Assembly (NCBI GenBank): GCA_964293155.1
Contig: CAXYYA010000012.1
Coordinates: forward strand, 6,412-70,411
Source: JAQVEB01 sp028698105
GTDB taxonomy: Bacteria > Bacteroidota > Bacteroidia > Bacteroidales > Dysgonomonadaceae
Reading direction: 5' to 3'
DNA length: 64,000 nt
Shown here in pieces: positions 51,921-60,319 of the stretch (position 1 is the stretch's first letter; every line of letters starts with the position of its first letter). The notes below the pieces were generated by a model. It ran no database searches, was not told the DNA's origin, and worked only from the letters and a program-made list of their open reading frames with translations. Position numbers and translations under genes: made by a program.

Positions 51921-52703
51921 CTAATTGGCGTTCCGGCTCATCTCTTTCGAGCGGTTTTTAGCGGCATCCAGCACACCTTCGAAGTGTTTCCCGATTTCGT
52001 GCGCACGGTAATGATCCAGCCCTGCCTGGGTGGTTCCGCCTTTGCTGGTAATGTTTTTTATGAGCTCTTCAATACTGAAATCTTTCTGGTTTTGGGTGAA
52101 ATAGGTTGTCGTTCCCTGCATCAGGCCGAGGAGTAATTCATCGAGAACAGGGCCGGGCAGGTCGAATTCGCGCATTTTATCTTTGAAAATCTGAATGAAC
52201 GCCAGGATAAACGCCGGGCCGCTACCAAAAACGGAGGTGAATAAATCGAATCCGTCTTCGTTCAGTCGAACGGCTTTTCCCAGTTTGCTGAGGATTTGGA
52301 AAATATCGGCGGTTCGCTCGTCTTCCGGATGGTTGGTGGTGAAAGCGGTAACCGATTGTTTGTAAGCGATGGCCAGATTGGGCATAATGCGCACGATGGC
52401 CTGTTCGCGGCCGAGATAGCTTTCGATGAACGCAATGCTTTTTCCCGCAACCGGCGACACGATAATTTTATTTTTCCTGTCCAACGGACGGAGTTGTTCC
52501 AATATCCCGCTCAAATCCTGCGGCTTAACGCCTATCCAAACGACGTCGGCAAAGGAAACCAATGCCTGGATGTTGTCTATGAAAGGAATATCCACGTCTT
52601 TTTTCGTGCGTGAAAAGTAGGCAAAACGAATGTGATCCTCGTTTTTCAATCCCGTATAAACCGCTTTCGACAGGTTCCCAAACCCGATAAATCCGTAGTT
52701 CAT
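51921..52703 (-). CDS. proC: Pyrroline-5-carboxylate reductase
   Basis: Reduces pyrroline-5-carboxylate to proline with NAD(P)H. The 260-residue protein starts with the Rossmann GFIGFGNLSKAVYTGL and has the VKPQDL, SPVAGKSIAFIE and FGSGPAFILAFI segments, with the C-terminal TSKGGTTQAGLDHYRA signature of the family. It is the third gene of a proA-proB-proC order on the minus strand. Confidence 0.95.
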   Translation of the reverse strand: MNYGFIGFGNLSKAVYTGLKNEDHIRFAYFSRTKKDVDIPFIDNIQALVSFADVVWIGVKPQDLSGILEQLRPLDRKNKIIVSPVAGKSIAFIESYLGREQAIVRIMPNLAIAYKQSVTAFTTNHPEDERTADIFQILSKLGKAVRLNEDGFDLFTSVFGSGPAFILAFIQIFKDKMREFDLPGPVLDELLLGLMQGTTTYFTQNQKDFSIEELIKNITSKGGTTQAGLDHYRAHEIGKHFEGVLDAAKNRSKEMSRNAN

Positions 52704-52753
52704 ATTTAACGTTTAAAGGTCAATGTTCAAAGTTGTAGCTACGCTCTTTGCAC

Positions 52754-53521
52754 TTAGTTTTTTGTCGAAAATTTTGTAAACGGAATGCCGCCATTCATTG
52801 CTTTAATGATGTAATTGGCGCGTTGCCCGTTCACAATCCACATTTCCACGTTGTGACGCATACAAATTTCGGCAGCGTGGATCTTGGACGACATACCGCC
52901 TGTGCCGAGTTCCGAATCCATTTCCTCGATGCAACTTTCTACCGTTTTCAAATCCGAAACCTCGGATATGAGTTCCGCTTCGCGGTGCAAATGCGGGTTG
53001 CAAGTATAAATGCCGTCAATATCGGACACGATAATCAGCAGATCGGCGTCCATGATCGCGGCTACCAATGCCGAGAGTTTATCGTTATCGCCCAACACGA
53101 TTTCTTCGATGGAAACCGTATCGTTCTCGTTTACAATAGGAATGTAATCGGCTTCCCACAGTTTTTGGATGGTGTTGCGCGTATTTTCGTTGGCCGTGGG
53201 GTTCTCGAAATCGCGGTATGTCATCAGAATTTGCGCGATGTTCAACCCGAAAGTGCTGAAAATATCGTCGTAAAGCTCCATCAACTTGGTTTGACCGATG
53301 GCTGCCATTGCCTGTTTGGACTCCACTTTTTTGTTAAATCCCTTGATTTCCACAAACTGCCGCGCCGTGGCAATGGCGCCCGACGAAACAATGACTACAT
53401 CGAACGCTTTTTTCAACTCGACAATTTGCCGCGCCAGGCTTTCGATCACGGCAAACGATATGCGGTTGGTGCCCGCCGTGAGCGTGGATGTGCCTATTTT
53501 TATAATAAGTTTTTTCTTCAT
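52754..53521 (-). CDS. proB: Glutamate 5-kinase (short form)
   Basis: Phosphorylates glutamate as the first step of proline synthesis. The 255-residue protein is an amino-acid-kinase domain only (KLIIKIGTSTLT, VIVSSGAIATA, NENDTVSIEE, GTGGMSSKIHAAEI); the C-terminal PUA domain of the E. coli enzyme is absent, as is common in Bacteroidetes. The start MKKKLIIKIG at 53521 is preferred to 53551. Directly upstream lies a 4x7-bp tandem repeat and a family B element. Confidence 0.94.
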   Translation of the reverse strand: MKKKLIIKIGTSTLTAGTNRISFAVIESLARQIVELKKAFDVVIVSSGAIATARQFVEIKGFNKKVESKQAMAAIGQTKLMELYDDIFSTFGLNIAQILMTYRDFENPTANENTRNTIQKLWEADYIPIVNENDTVSIEEIVLGDNDKLSALVAAIMDADLLIIVSDIDGIYTCNPHLHREAELISEVSDLKTVESCIEEMDSELGTGGMSSKIHAAEICMRHNVEMWIVNGQRANYIIKAMNGGIPFTKFSTKN

Positions 53522-53532
53522 AAGACTAATAG

Positions 53533-53560
53533 AACAAAGAACAAAGAACAAAGAACAAAG
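53533..53560. repeat. Four tandem copies of a 7-bp unit upstream of proB
   Basis: AACAAAG is repeated four times without interruption (CTTTGTT on the proB strand), ending 12 bases before the proB ATG. Each unit contains a TTTG, the core of Bacteroidetes promoter boxes. Copy number could change by slippage. Confidence 0.85.
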
Positions 53561-53589
53561 ACTTCAACTCTTTTCCGCCCTTGCTGAAT

Positions 53590-53742
53590 CTCTTCCCGAT
53601 CTCTCTCTCCTGCGGATACTCTCTCCAAAGGGAGAGAAGTAAGTAAGACATTGGTTTGAGAAACTCTGGCGAACCTTGATTAATTGCTGCCCGTGCTCCT
53701 CTCTCTTGTGGAGAGAGGCTGGGAGAGAGGTCAAGGGGAGAG
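53590..53742. repeat. MITE-like repeat family B, copy at 53.6 kb
   Basis: About 153 bp between proA and proB. Over roughly 130 bp it aligns with the reverse complement of 41472-41647, sharing TACTCTCTCCAAA-GAGAGAA, ACATT-GTTTG, CTTGATT, CTGCCCGT and TTGTGGAGAG. Its outer ends are less well kept than in the 41.5 kb copy. It splits the proline genes. Confidence 0.8.
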
Positions 53743-53768
53743 TTGTGGGCTATGAAACTTGTAACTTG

Positions 53769-54956
53769 TTAGTCGCGCGTATGACCTTTCCCATACACGA
53801 ACCACTTGTTGGTAACCAGTTCCTGCGCACCGAGCGGGCCACGAAAATGCAGTTTTTGGGTGCTAATGGCAATTTCGGCTCCCACGCCGAATTGTCCGCC
53901 ATCGGTAAATCGCGTGGATGCATTGCAATAAACCGCCGCACAATCAACCTTTTGCATAAATGTATCGGCACGCGCCGCGTTATGGGTTACGATGGTCGCC
54001 GAATGGCCTCCGGAGTATCTATTGATCACGTTTATGGCTTCCGGCATATCCTTCACAAGTGAAATATGTATTTTGGGTGCGAGAAATTCTTCAAAAAGCA
54101 CCGTTTCATCGGTGTTTTTTTTGATTTCACCGGATAAATCGCCGACTTTTTCGTCACCGGTGATTTCGATATTTTCCAACTTCAATTTCTGCACCAATTG
54201 ATTTATTTTCTGCTTAATATCGGGTAGGTTTTCATCAATTAATACTTTATCCAGTGCGTTGCACACGCTGATGCGTTTTTTACCGTTGAGGACGATCCGA
54301 ATGGCCATGTCGAAATCGCAATCGGCATCCACATACAGAAAATTGTTGCCGCGTCCGCTCACGATCACCGGAACGGTTGCATTTTTCTGGACAAACGTGA
54401 TTAATTTTTCCCCGCCCCGCGGAATGATCAAATCCACGCGATGCGTATTTTCTTCGATGAGTTTTTGCGTTTCCGCGTGACTGAGGTTGAGGTATTGAAC
54501 GTACGTTTCGGCAACGCCGTTATCCGACAACGCCTGCTGCCACAGTCCGGTGAGGCAGGTGTTTGTGTTGTACGACTCTTTTCCGCCTTTCAACAAAATG
54601 CGGTTTCCGGCTTTGAAAGCTGTTGCAGCAGCTTCGATGGTTACGTCGGGGCGCGATTCGTAAATGATCAGGATTTTTCCGAAAGGAACGGTTCGGTTTT
54701 CTATTTTCAGGCCGTCTTCACGCGTGTGCGCGTACAGGATTTTCCCTTCGGGATCGGGTTGCGAAGCAACTTCATGCAGTGAACGGATCATCCCCTCAAT
54801 TTTCTTTTCGTCCACTTTCAGCCGGTCTTTCATCGAAGCATCCATGTCGGGAAAAGCATCCATATCCCGTTTGTTTTGACGGAGGATTTCGGATTTATTT
54901 TCTTCAAGCAGGCTCGCCAAATGAAGTAAAACGCTATTTTTTTCTGAAAGAAGCAT
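53769..54956 (-). CDS. proA: Gamma-glutamyl phosphate reductase
   Basis: Reduces gamma-glutamyl phosphate to glutamate semialdehyde in proline synthesis. The 395-residue protein has the ALDH-type fold with VPFGKILIIYESRPDVTIEA, LLKGGKES, the catalytic-cysteine region RISVCNALDKVLID and the late TDGGQFGVGAEIAISTQKLH. I chose the ATG at 54956 because a Bacteroidetes -7 box TACCTTTG lies only 23 bases upstream; earlier in-frame ATGs (54998, 55070) precede this box. The N-terminus is therefore about 20 residues shorter than many homologs. Confidence 0.93.
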   Translation of the reverse strand: MLLSEKNSVLLHLASLLEENKSEILRQNKRDMDAFPDMDASMKDRLKVDEKKIEGMIRSLHEVASQPDPEGKILYAHTREDGLKIENRTVPFGKILIIYESRPDVTIEAAATAFKAGNRILLKGGKESYNTNTCLTGLWQQALSDNGVAETYVQYLNLSHAETQKLIEENTHRVDLIIPRGGEKLITFVQKNATVPVIVSGRGNNFLYVDADCDFDMAIRIVLNGKKRISVCNALDKVLIDENLPDIKQKINQLVQKLKLENIEITGDEKVGDLSGEIKKNTDETVLFEEFLAPKIHISLVKDMPEAINVINRYSGGHSATIVTHNAARADTFMQKVDCAAVYCNASTRFTDGGQFGVGAEIAISTQKLHFRGPLGAQELVTNKWFVYGKGHTRD

Positions 54957-54979
54957 GTTTGTGTGAAATTGAAATAATT

Positions 54980-54987
54980 TAGGCCAC
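54980..54987 (-). promoter_or_regulatory. -7 box of proA
   Basis: The minus strand reads TACCTTTG, a TAnnTTTG match, about 23 bases before the ATG at 54956. It decides the choice of start. A -33 box at the proper distance is not clear. Confidence 0.5.
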
Positions 54988-55232
54988 AAAGGTAGCATTT
55001 TATTCCAAAATACGTAAATATTTGCACAAAATATGATTGGCGACCCGTGTCCGGTGCGGTTATAGTCCATCCGTACCGATCTAAACGAATAAGGCGCATT
55101 ATTTACTGAACCCTGAACCGGAAATTAAAGCGGGATACATCGGCGCATCGTAGCGTAGGGATAGCCTGCCGGTGCCGAAGAATTCATTTTTTTGAAACAG
55201 CTTACGTTGAGCCTTTTATATTTTTCTGAATT

Positions 55233-55670
55233 TTATTTTGTTATCCGGCTCCCCACTACATTGAACATTCCCATGATGGAACCGGTAACGTTGTTTTCAT
55301 CCTTCTTGTGCAAGGTCATGTTCACATCGTATTGATCGCTTTTGAAGTTCAATATAACTTCTTCCGGTTTTTCCGTAACGCTGTAAAATGTAGTAACTTC
55401 CGTTGATCCTTCTCCAGTGAGAGTACCGGTAAGCTTGCCATCTTTTCTTTCCAGCGAAACGATCATCGGCTTGTCTCCTCCCGGAAGTCCCGATGGAATG
55501 ATTTTCCATTTTCCCACAAAGAAAGTGCCCGAATTGGGGGTTTCTTCTTTCACGACGGTTGCGGTTTTCTCTTCGGTATTTGCCGCTTCTTTTTTGGTTT
55601 TTTCGCCGGTGTTGCACGAGGTCAATAAACCGATAACAACAGTTACAATAATAAAACTTAATTTTTTCAT
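55233..55670 (-). CDS. Small lipoprotein, paralog of the gene at 62005
   Basis: A 145-residue predicted lipoprotein (lipobox LLTSC at about residues 14-18) with a Lys/Glu/Thr-rich linker. The mature domain of about 95 residues (FFVGKWKIIPSG, SLERKDGKLTGTL, EKPEEVILNF, HKKDENNVTGSIMGMFNVVG) matches the domain encoded at 62005-62391, so both belong to one unnamed family, probably a small beta-barrel. It follows the DUF5916 gene by 32 bases and probably shares its transcript. Function is unknown. Confidence 0.75.
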   Translation of the reverse strand: MKKLSFIIVTVVIGLLTSCNTGEKTKKEAANTEEKTATVVKEETPNSGTFFVGKWKIIPSGLPGGDKPMIVSLERKDGKLTGTLTGEGSTEVTTFYSVTEKPEEVILNFKSDQYDVNMTLHKKDENNVTGSIMGMFNVVGSRITK

Positions 55671-55702
55671 ACTTTCTACTATTTTAAATTGTTTTGCAAA
55701 AT

Positions 55703-57871
55703 TCAATTCCACCAATACGTCAGTTTCAGCACCAGCGCCCGGTTGCGCACTTCGTGCGTATCGGCAAAATAGTTATCGGTATAAACGATAAACAGGTCTG
55801 ATACGGGTTTGTAGCGCCATTGGAAACGGACGTTCAGGTTGGTGTTGTTCAACTGGTCGTTGTACTGCACGAACGTAGTTAAATATACCTTGGGCGAAAA
55901 CGTTACATCCAGTTTGGGGCCGATCAGCCAGAAATTTTTATGCCCGAATGGCTGCGGCAGGCGCATGTTGGTGTACGTTGTATTCATGGTGAAATTTACG
56001 TATGGCTGAAACCGGTACACTATTTTGGCATCCAGCATATCGTAGTCGCCGTTGAAGAATCCGCCTTTGGTGTAGGTTACCGTTCCGTTCAGCGGTTTGC
56101 GGTTGTTGGACGTGAACGTGGCGTAAAAGTTGGTGTAATAGTAATCGCTTCCTGCGGGTAGGTATATGTTGCTCACGTGTGTGGGATCGAAATTCTGCAT
56201 CAGTTTGATGTAATAATTTTTGATACCCGCCGCAACGGAGGAACGGTCTCTGAATTCCAGCTTGTAGCCAAGGTCGAGCGCATGATCCAGCTTATCGAAA
56301 TCGTGTGTGTAATAATCATCGTACTTCATGTAAGGGCCGTGAATGACTACCCGTTTGTTCGGTACAAAGAAATAACTAATTTCCGGATGAAAAGAGATAA
56401 AATCGCGACGACGAACAAACCCCGTTTCCGCCAGGTAATTGGCGCCCACAGACGTCTCCCTCAATTCGATCCGTACCTTGCCGTTGCTGTACACTCCCGA
56501 TATTCCCTGCGCATATTGCTTGTCGGGATTGCCGGGTTGGAACGACCGGTGATAAAATACTTTCCCCGTCCAGATATTGTCTCGCGAAGCGAGATTGGCA
56601 TCGAAAGCGGCCACACGGTTGTACAACCTTTGCGCTCCCGCGCCGAAAGTCTCTTTGTTTACCATCATAAAACCCAGGTTGGAACGTGACAATATCTTTT
56701 TCTGAACGGACAGCACGGTAAAATTGCGCACGGAATAAGCGTCCGTCTTTTCCGTGGTCATGTTCATAAACCCGATGCGCCAGTCCCGGCCTATCTTTCC
56801 GCTCACGCGGGCGCCTCCCAGCACGGGCGCGTCCAAACCGATCCTTCGCGAGAAGAAAGGCGTGGTATTTACTTCGCCGTAATTGGCAAAAAGATCGCTG
56901 TTTTCGAGAAAAAACTGACGTTTTTCGGGATAAAACAGTTCGAAGCGGTCAATGTTCATCACCTGTTGATCCACTTCCACCTGCGCAAAATCGGGATTGT
57001 AGGTTAAATCCAGGTTCATGGACGTTCCCAGCCCGATTTTGGCATCCATGCCGAAATCTTTCCGGTATCCGGCATCCTCGCCTAACTCGTAATTCTGATG
57101 ATACCCGCCGTAAATGTAGGGAATGAGCGAAAAATTGGTTCTCGGTTTGGGCAACGGCTCATCGAATTTCAGCACGCCTGTGTATGCGAGCGAAGCATGT
57201 GGAAACTGCCGGGGAACGGGCGCCCAGGCCGATTTTTCGTTCGATTTCAGGTCGAGACGGCCGAAGTTGGCATACCAAATCTGGCTGTTGGATGGATAGC
57301 GGAGCGATTTGAACGGGATGCGCATTTCCGTGATCCATTTATCGGGATAGTCCTTTACCTTTAGTTCCACTTTGCTGTCCCAGTTCAGGTTCATGGCCGA
57401 ACCGTCGGACACCAGCCCGTCCCAGATGGCTCCCGATGCCGAATTTCCGAAGGAAAATCCGTTGGTTTGGTCGCGAAAGGTATCGAAAACGGTGAGCAGG
57501 TTATCGTTGTTGTTGAATGCAAAATCCCTGCGGAACGATTCGGCGATCCGTTTGCCGGGAATGGTATCGTGAAAGACCACGGCCATGTACAGCGCTTTGT
57601 CGTCGTACGTGAGCATCACTTCCGATTTTTGCTTTGCAAAACCGGTATCCACCGGCTGAACCAGCCGAAGGTTCTCTGCTTTATTGGCAGATTGCCAGTC
57701 GGGTTCGTCCAGCACACCGTCGAGGGTAATGGTTCCCTTCATCTTTTTGACCACATACACAAAGTCTTTGTTCCGGATGTTTATGGAAACCGAGTCGGTT
57801 GAAACTTCCTGAGAGAATGTTTGTGTAATGAATAAAAACGTCAAAACAAAGGGTATCCAAATTCTAATCAT
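55703..57871 (-). CDS. DUF5916 outer-membrane protein with CBM9-like N-domain (copy 1)
   Basis: A 722-residue exported protein. A signal peptide (to about residue 20) precedes a CBM9-like domain (GTITLDGVLDEPDWQSA through WITEMRIPFKSLRYP, about residues 45-220). A DUF5916-type C-terminal region follows with many amphipathic strands, including PYIYGGYH, NPDFAQVEVDQQVMNIDRFE and YPEKRQFFLENSDLF, ending in an aromatic terminus (LTYWWN) typical of outer-membrane barrels. It is a tandem duplicate of the next gene. The ligand is unknown; some relatives are annotated as carbohydrate-binding or hydrolase proteins. Confidence 0.85.
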   Translation of the reverse strand: MIRIWIPFVLTFLFITQTFSQEVSTDSVSINIRNKDFVYVVKKMKGTITLDGVLDEPDWQSANKAENLRLVQPVDTGFAKQKSEVMLTYDDKALYMAVVFHDTIPGKRIAESFRRDFAFNNNDNLLTVFDTFRDQTNGFSFGNSASGAIWDGLVSDGSAMNLNWDSKVELKVKDYPDKWITEMRIPFKSLRYPSNSQIWYANFGRLDLKSNEKSAWAPVPRQFPHASLAYTGVLKFDEPLPKPRTNFSLIPYIYGGYHQNYELGEDAGYRKDFGMDAKIGLGTSMNLDLTYNPDFAQVEVDQQVMNIDRFELFYPEKRQFFLENSDLFANYGEVNTTPFFSRRIGLDAPVLGGARVSGKIGRDWRIGFMNMTTEKTDAYSVRNFTVLSVQKKILSRSNLGFMMVNKETFGAGAQRLYNRVAAFDANLASRDNIWTGKVFYHRSFQPGNPDKQYAQGISGVYSNGKVRIELRETSVGANYLAETGFVRRRDFISFHPEISYFFVPNKRVVIHGPYMKYDDYYTHDFDKLDHALDLGYKLEFRDRSSVAAGIKNYYIKLMQNFDPTHVSNIYLPAGSDYYYTNFYATFTSNNRKPLNGTVTYTKGGFFNGDYDMLDAKIVYRFQPYVNFTMNTTYTNMRLPQPFGHKNFWLIGPKLDVTFSPKVYLTTFVQYNDQLNNTNLNVRFQWRYKPVSDLFIVYTDNYFADTHEVRNRALVLKLTYWWN

Positions 57872-58109
57872 GTTGTTGTTATGTTATGTGATTATCGGAT
57901 CGTACTTACTACGCGCTAAAAGCGCTTCAGTACACAGCGTAGGGCAACGCCCTGCGTTTAGTTATGCATCCCGAACCGAGCGCTGAAAGCGCGAAAGTAA
58001 TCTTACGCCCTTGCAGGGATTGGTTTGCGCGATTGTGTCCTTAAACAGGGTGTTGCCCTGTCCTTTGTTCTTTTTGCCACTTTGTGGCGTTATCCGATCA
58101 TCAATTATT
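57872..58109. repeat. Cluster of small GC-rich hairpins between the DUF5916 genes
   Basis: Four perfect inverted repeats lie within 150 bases: GCGCTAAAAGCGC (57913-57925), AGGGCAACGCCCT (57941-57953), GCGCTGAAAGCGC (57980-57992) and ACAGGGTGTTGCCCTGT (58045-58061). The first and third are near-copies, as are the second and fourth. None has a T-run, and the region has no gene. Confidence 0.8.
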
Positions 58110-60275
58110 TTAGTTCCACCAATACGTCAGTTTCAGCACCAGCGCGCGATTACGCACTTCGCGTGTATCGGCGAAATAGTTATCGGTATAAACGATAAAC
58201 AGGTTTGAAACGGGTTTGTAGCGCCACTGAAAACGAATGTTCAGGTTGGTGTTGTTGAGTTGCTCGTTGTATTGCACAAACGTGGTCAGGTAAACCTTCG
58301 GAGAAAACGTTATATCCAGTTTCGGGCCTACGAGCCAGAACTGTTGATGCGAAAAGGGCTGCGGAAGCCGCAAATTCGTATATACCACGTTCATGGCCAG
58401 ATTCACGTACGGTTGGTAGCGGTACACCAGATTAGCATCCACAAAATCCACCTTCCCGTTAAAGAAACTCCCTTTCGCGTACAGAATTTTCCCGTTCAAC
58501 GGGTTGCGCGGACTCGCCTCGAACTGCGAATACCACTGCCGGTACCTGTAATCGCTTCCGGCAGGCAGAAAAACATCGCTCACGTGCGTGGGATCGAAAT
58601 CGTTCATCAGCTTCACGTAATAATCTTTTACGCCGGTAGAAACCGTGGCCCGGTTGTTAAATTCCACTTTGTAACCTACATCCAGCGTGTGATCGAGTTT
58701 TTGAAAATCGGGAGTATAATAATCAACGAACTCCAGATACGGGCCGTGTTGCACGACTCTTTTATTGGGAACGAAGAAATAATTGATCTCAGGGCGGAAC
58801 GAAACGTAATCCCTGCGCCTCACATATCCAGTTTCGGCAAGGAAATTTTTCCCCAGCGCCGTTTCGCGAAATTCCAGCCGGATGTTTCGTTTACTGTAAA
58901 CCACCGCTGCTCCCTGAGCAAACTGTTTATCGGGATTACCCGGTTGAAAAGAGCGGTGATAGTAGAATTTTCCGGTCCATACGTTATCAATGCTCGCCAT
59001 ATTGTAATCCAACGCCGCTACCCTGTTGAACTGCGTATCGCCTGCATACTCTTTGTTTACGAACATAAAACCGATACTGGAACGGGAAAATATTCTTTGT
59101 TGCAACGAAAGCACCGTGTAATTGCGAAGCGGCAACGCGTCTGTTTTTTCGGTGGTCATGTTCATGAGCCCGATCCGGAAATTGTTGCCTATTTTCCCCG
59201 TTAATCGCGCGCCGCCCAATACGGGAGCGTCCAGCCCAATGCGGCGGGAAAAGAAGGGTGTTACATTCATTTCCCCGTAATCGGAAAACAAGTCGCGGTT
59301 TTCGAGAAAAAACTGACGTTTTTCGGGGAAAAACAACTCGAAACGGTCTATGTTCATTTGCTGCTGATCCACTTCCACCTGTGCGAAATCGGGATTGTAG
59401 GTTAAATCGAGGTTCACGGCAGTGGTAAGGCCTATCTTGGCATCCATCCCGAAACTCCGGCGATAACCCGCCTTTTCCCCGGCTTCGAAATTCCGGTGAT
59501 AGCCTCCCAGAACATACGGGATAAGGGAGAAGTTCATGCGCGGTTTCGGTAGCGGTTCATCAAAGATCAACACGCCGGTGTAGGCAGTGGATGAATGCGG
59601 AAACTGGCGCGGGACGGGCGCCCAAGCCGACTTTTCGTTCACCTTCAGATCGAGGCGGCCGAAATTGATGTACCACACCCGGCTGTTTTCGGGATAACGG
59701 ATGGATTTAAACGGAATTCTTATTTCCGAAACCCATCTGTCGGGATAATTTTTTACAACCACTTCCATCTTGCTGTCCCAGTCGTAATTCGAGTTTTCAC
59801 CCGACCGCATCCCGTCGGTGAGAGCGCCTGAAACGGAATTTCCCATCAAATAGCCGTTCATCTGATCGCGAAACGTGTCTATGATGGACAGAAAATTGTC
59901 GTTGTTATTGAACGCGTAATCCCTGCGAAACGATTCTGCTACCCGTTTCCCGGGGACAGTATCCTCAAACGTAACTCCGATATACAACGCCTTGTCGTCG
60001 TAGGTAACCATCGCTTCCGAGTGTTGGCTGGCAAAACCGCTGTCAATGGGAGTCACCAGCCTGAAGTTGGTGGCTTTCTCGGCTTCCAGCCAATCGGGTT
60101 CATCCAGAATTCCGTCGAGCTTTATTTCCGTGCCTTTCATTTTCCTGGCATGATACACGAAATTCTTATTGTGGATATTGATCCCGACCGTGTCCGGCAG
60201 TACCGGTGAATTTTGCCCGACGACAGTTCCCACGCAAAGTGCTAATGATAAAAAGACAACAAAACGCCGTTTCAT
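58110..60275 (-). CDS. DUF5916 outer-membrane protein with CBM9-like N-domain (copy 2)
   Basis: A 721-residue protein with the same layout as its neighbour: signal peptide (RRFVVFLSLALCVGTVVGQ), CBM9-like domain (IKLDGILDEPDWLEAEKATN), DUF5916 region with NPDFAQVEVDQQQMNIDRFE and FPEKRQFFLENRDLF, and the same WWN terminus. DNA similarity with copy 1 is high near the 3' end. It lies 44 bases after the WD40-like gene. The duplication is probably recent on an evolutionary scale but not identical. Confidence 0.85.
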   Translation of the reverse strand: MKRRFVVFLSLALCVGTVVGQNSPVLPDTVGINIHNKNFVYHARKMKGTEIKLDGILDEPDWLEAEKATNFRLVTPIDSGFASQHSEAMVTYDDKALYIGVTFEDTVPGKRVAESFRRDYAFNNNDNFLSIIDTFRDQMNGYLMGNSVSGALTDGMRSGENSNYDWDSKMEVVVKNYPDRWVSEIRIPFKSIRYPENSRVWYINFGRLDLKVNEKSAWAPVPRQFPHSSTAYTGVLIFDEPLPKPRMNFSLIPYVLGGYHRNFEAGEKAGYRRSFGMDAKIGLTTAVNLDLTYNPDFAQVEVDQQQMNIDRFELFFPEKRQFFLENRDLFSDYGEMNVTPFFSRRIGLDAPVLGGARLTGKIGNNFRIGLMNMTTEKTDALPLRNYTVLSLQQRIFSRSSIGFMFVNKEYAGDTQFNRVAALDYNMASIDNVWTGKFYYHRSFQPGNPDKQFAQGAAVVYSKRNIRLEFRETALGKNFLAETGYVRRRDYVSFRPEINYFFVPNKRVVQHGPYLEFVDYYTPDFQKLDHTLDVGYKVEFNNRATVSTGVKDYYVKLMNDFDPTHVSDVFLPAGSDYRYRQWYSQFEASPRNPLNGKILYAKGSFFNGKVDFVDANLVYRYQPYVNLAMNVVYTNLRLPQPFSHQQFWLVGPKLDITFSPKVYLTTFVQYNEQLNNTNLNIRFQWRYKPVSNLFIVYTDNYFADTREVRNRALVLKLTYWWN

Positions 60276-60319
60276 TTTTACAATGAAAATTAGTGGTTAA
60301 TAATTGAAAGTTCAGAACG

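Noticed and set aside
53533..53560. CRISPR-like array
   Set aside because: The unit is only 7 bp with no spacers; no repeat-spacer pattern was seen anywhere in the window and no cas-like gene is present.
58260..59204. A 314-codon ORF opposite the second DUF5916 gene
   Set aside because: A long antisense frame caused by codon bias; the minus-strand gene has a paralog with the same motifs next door, which confirms the coding strand.
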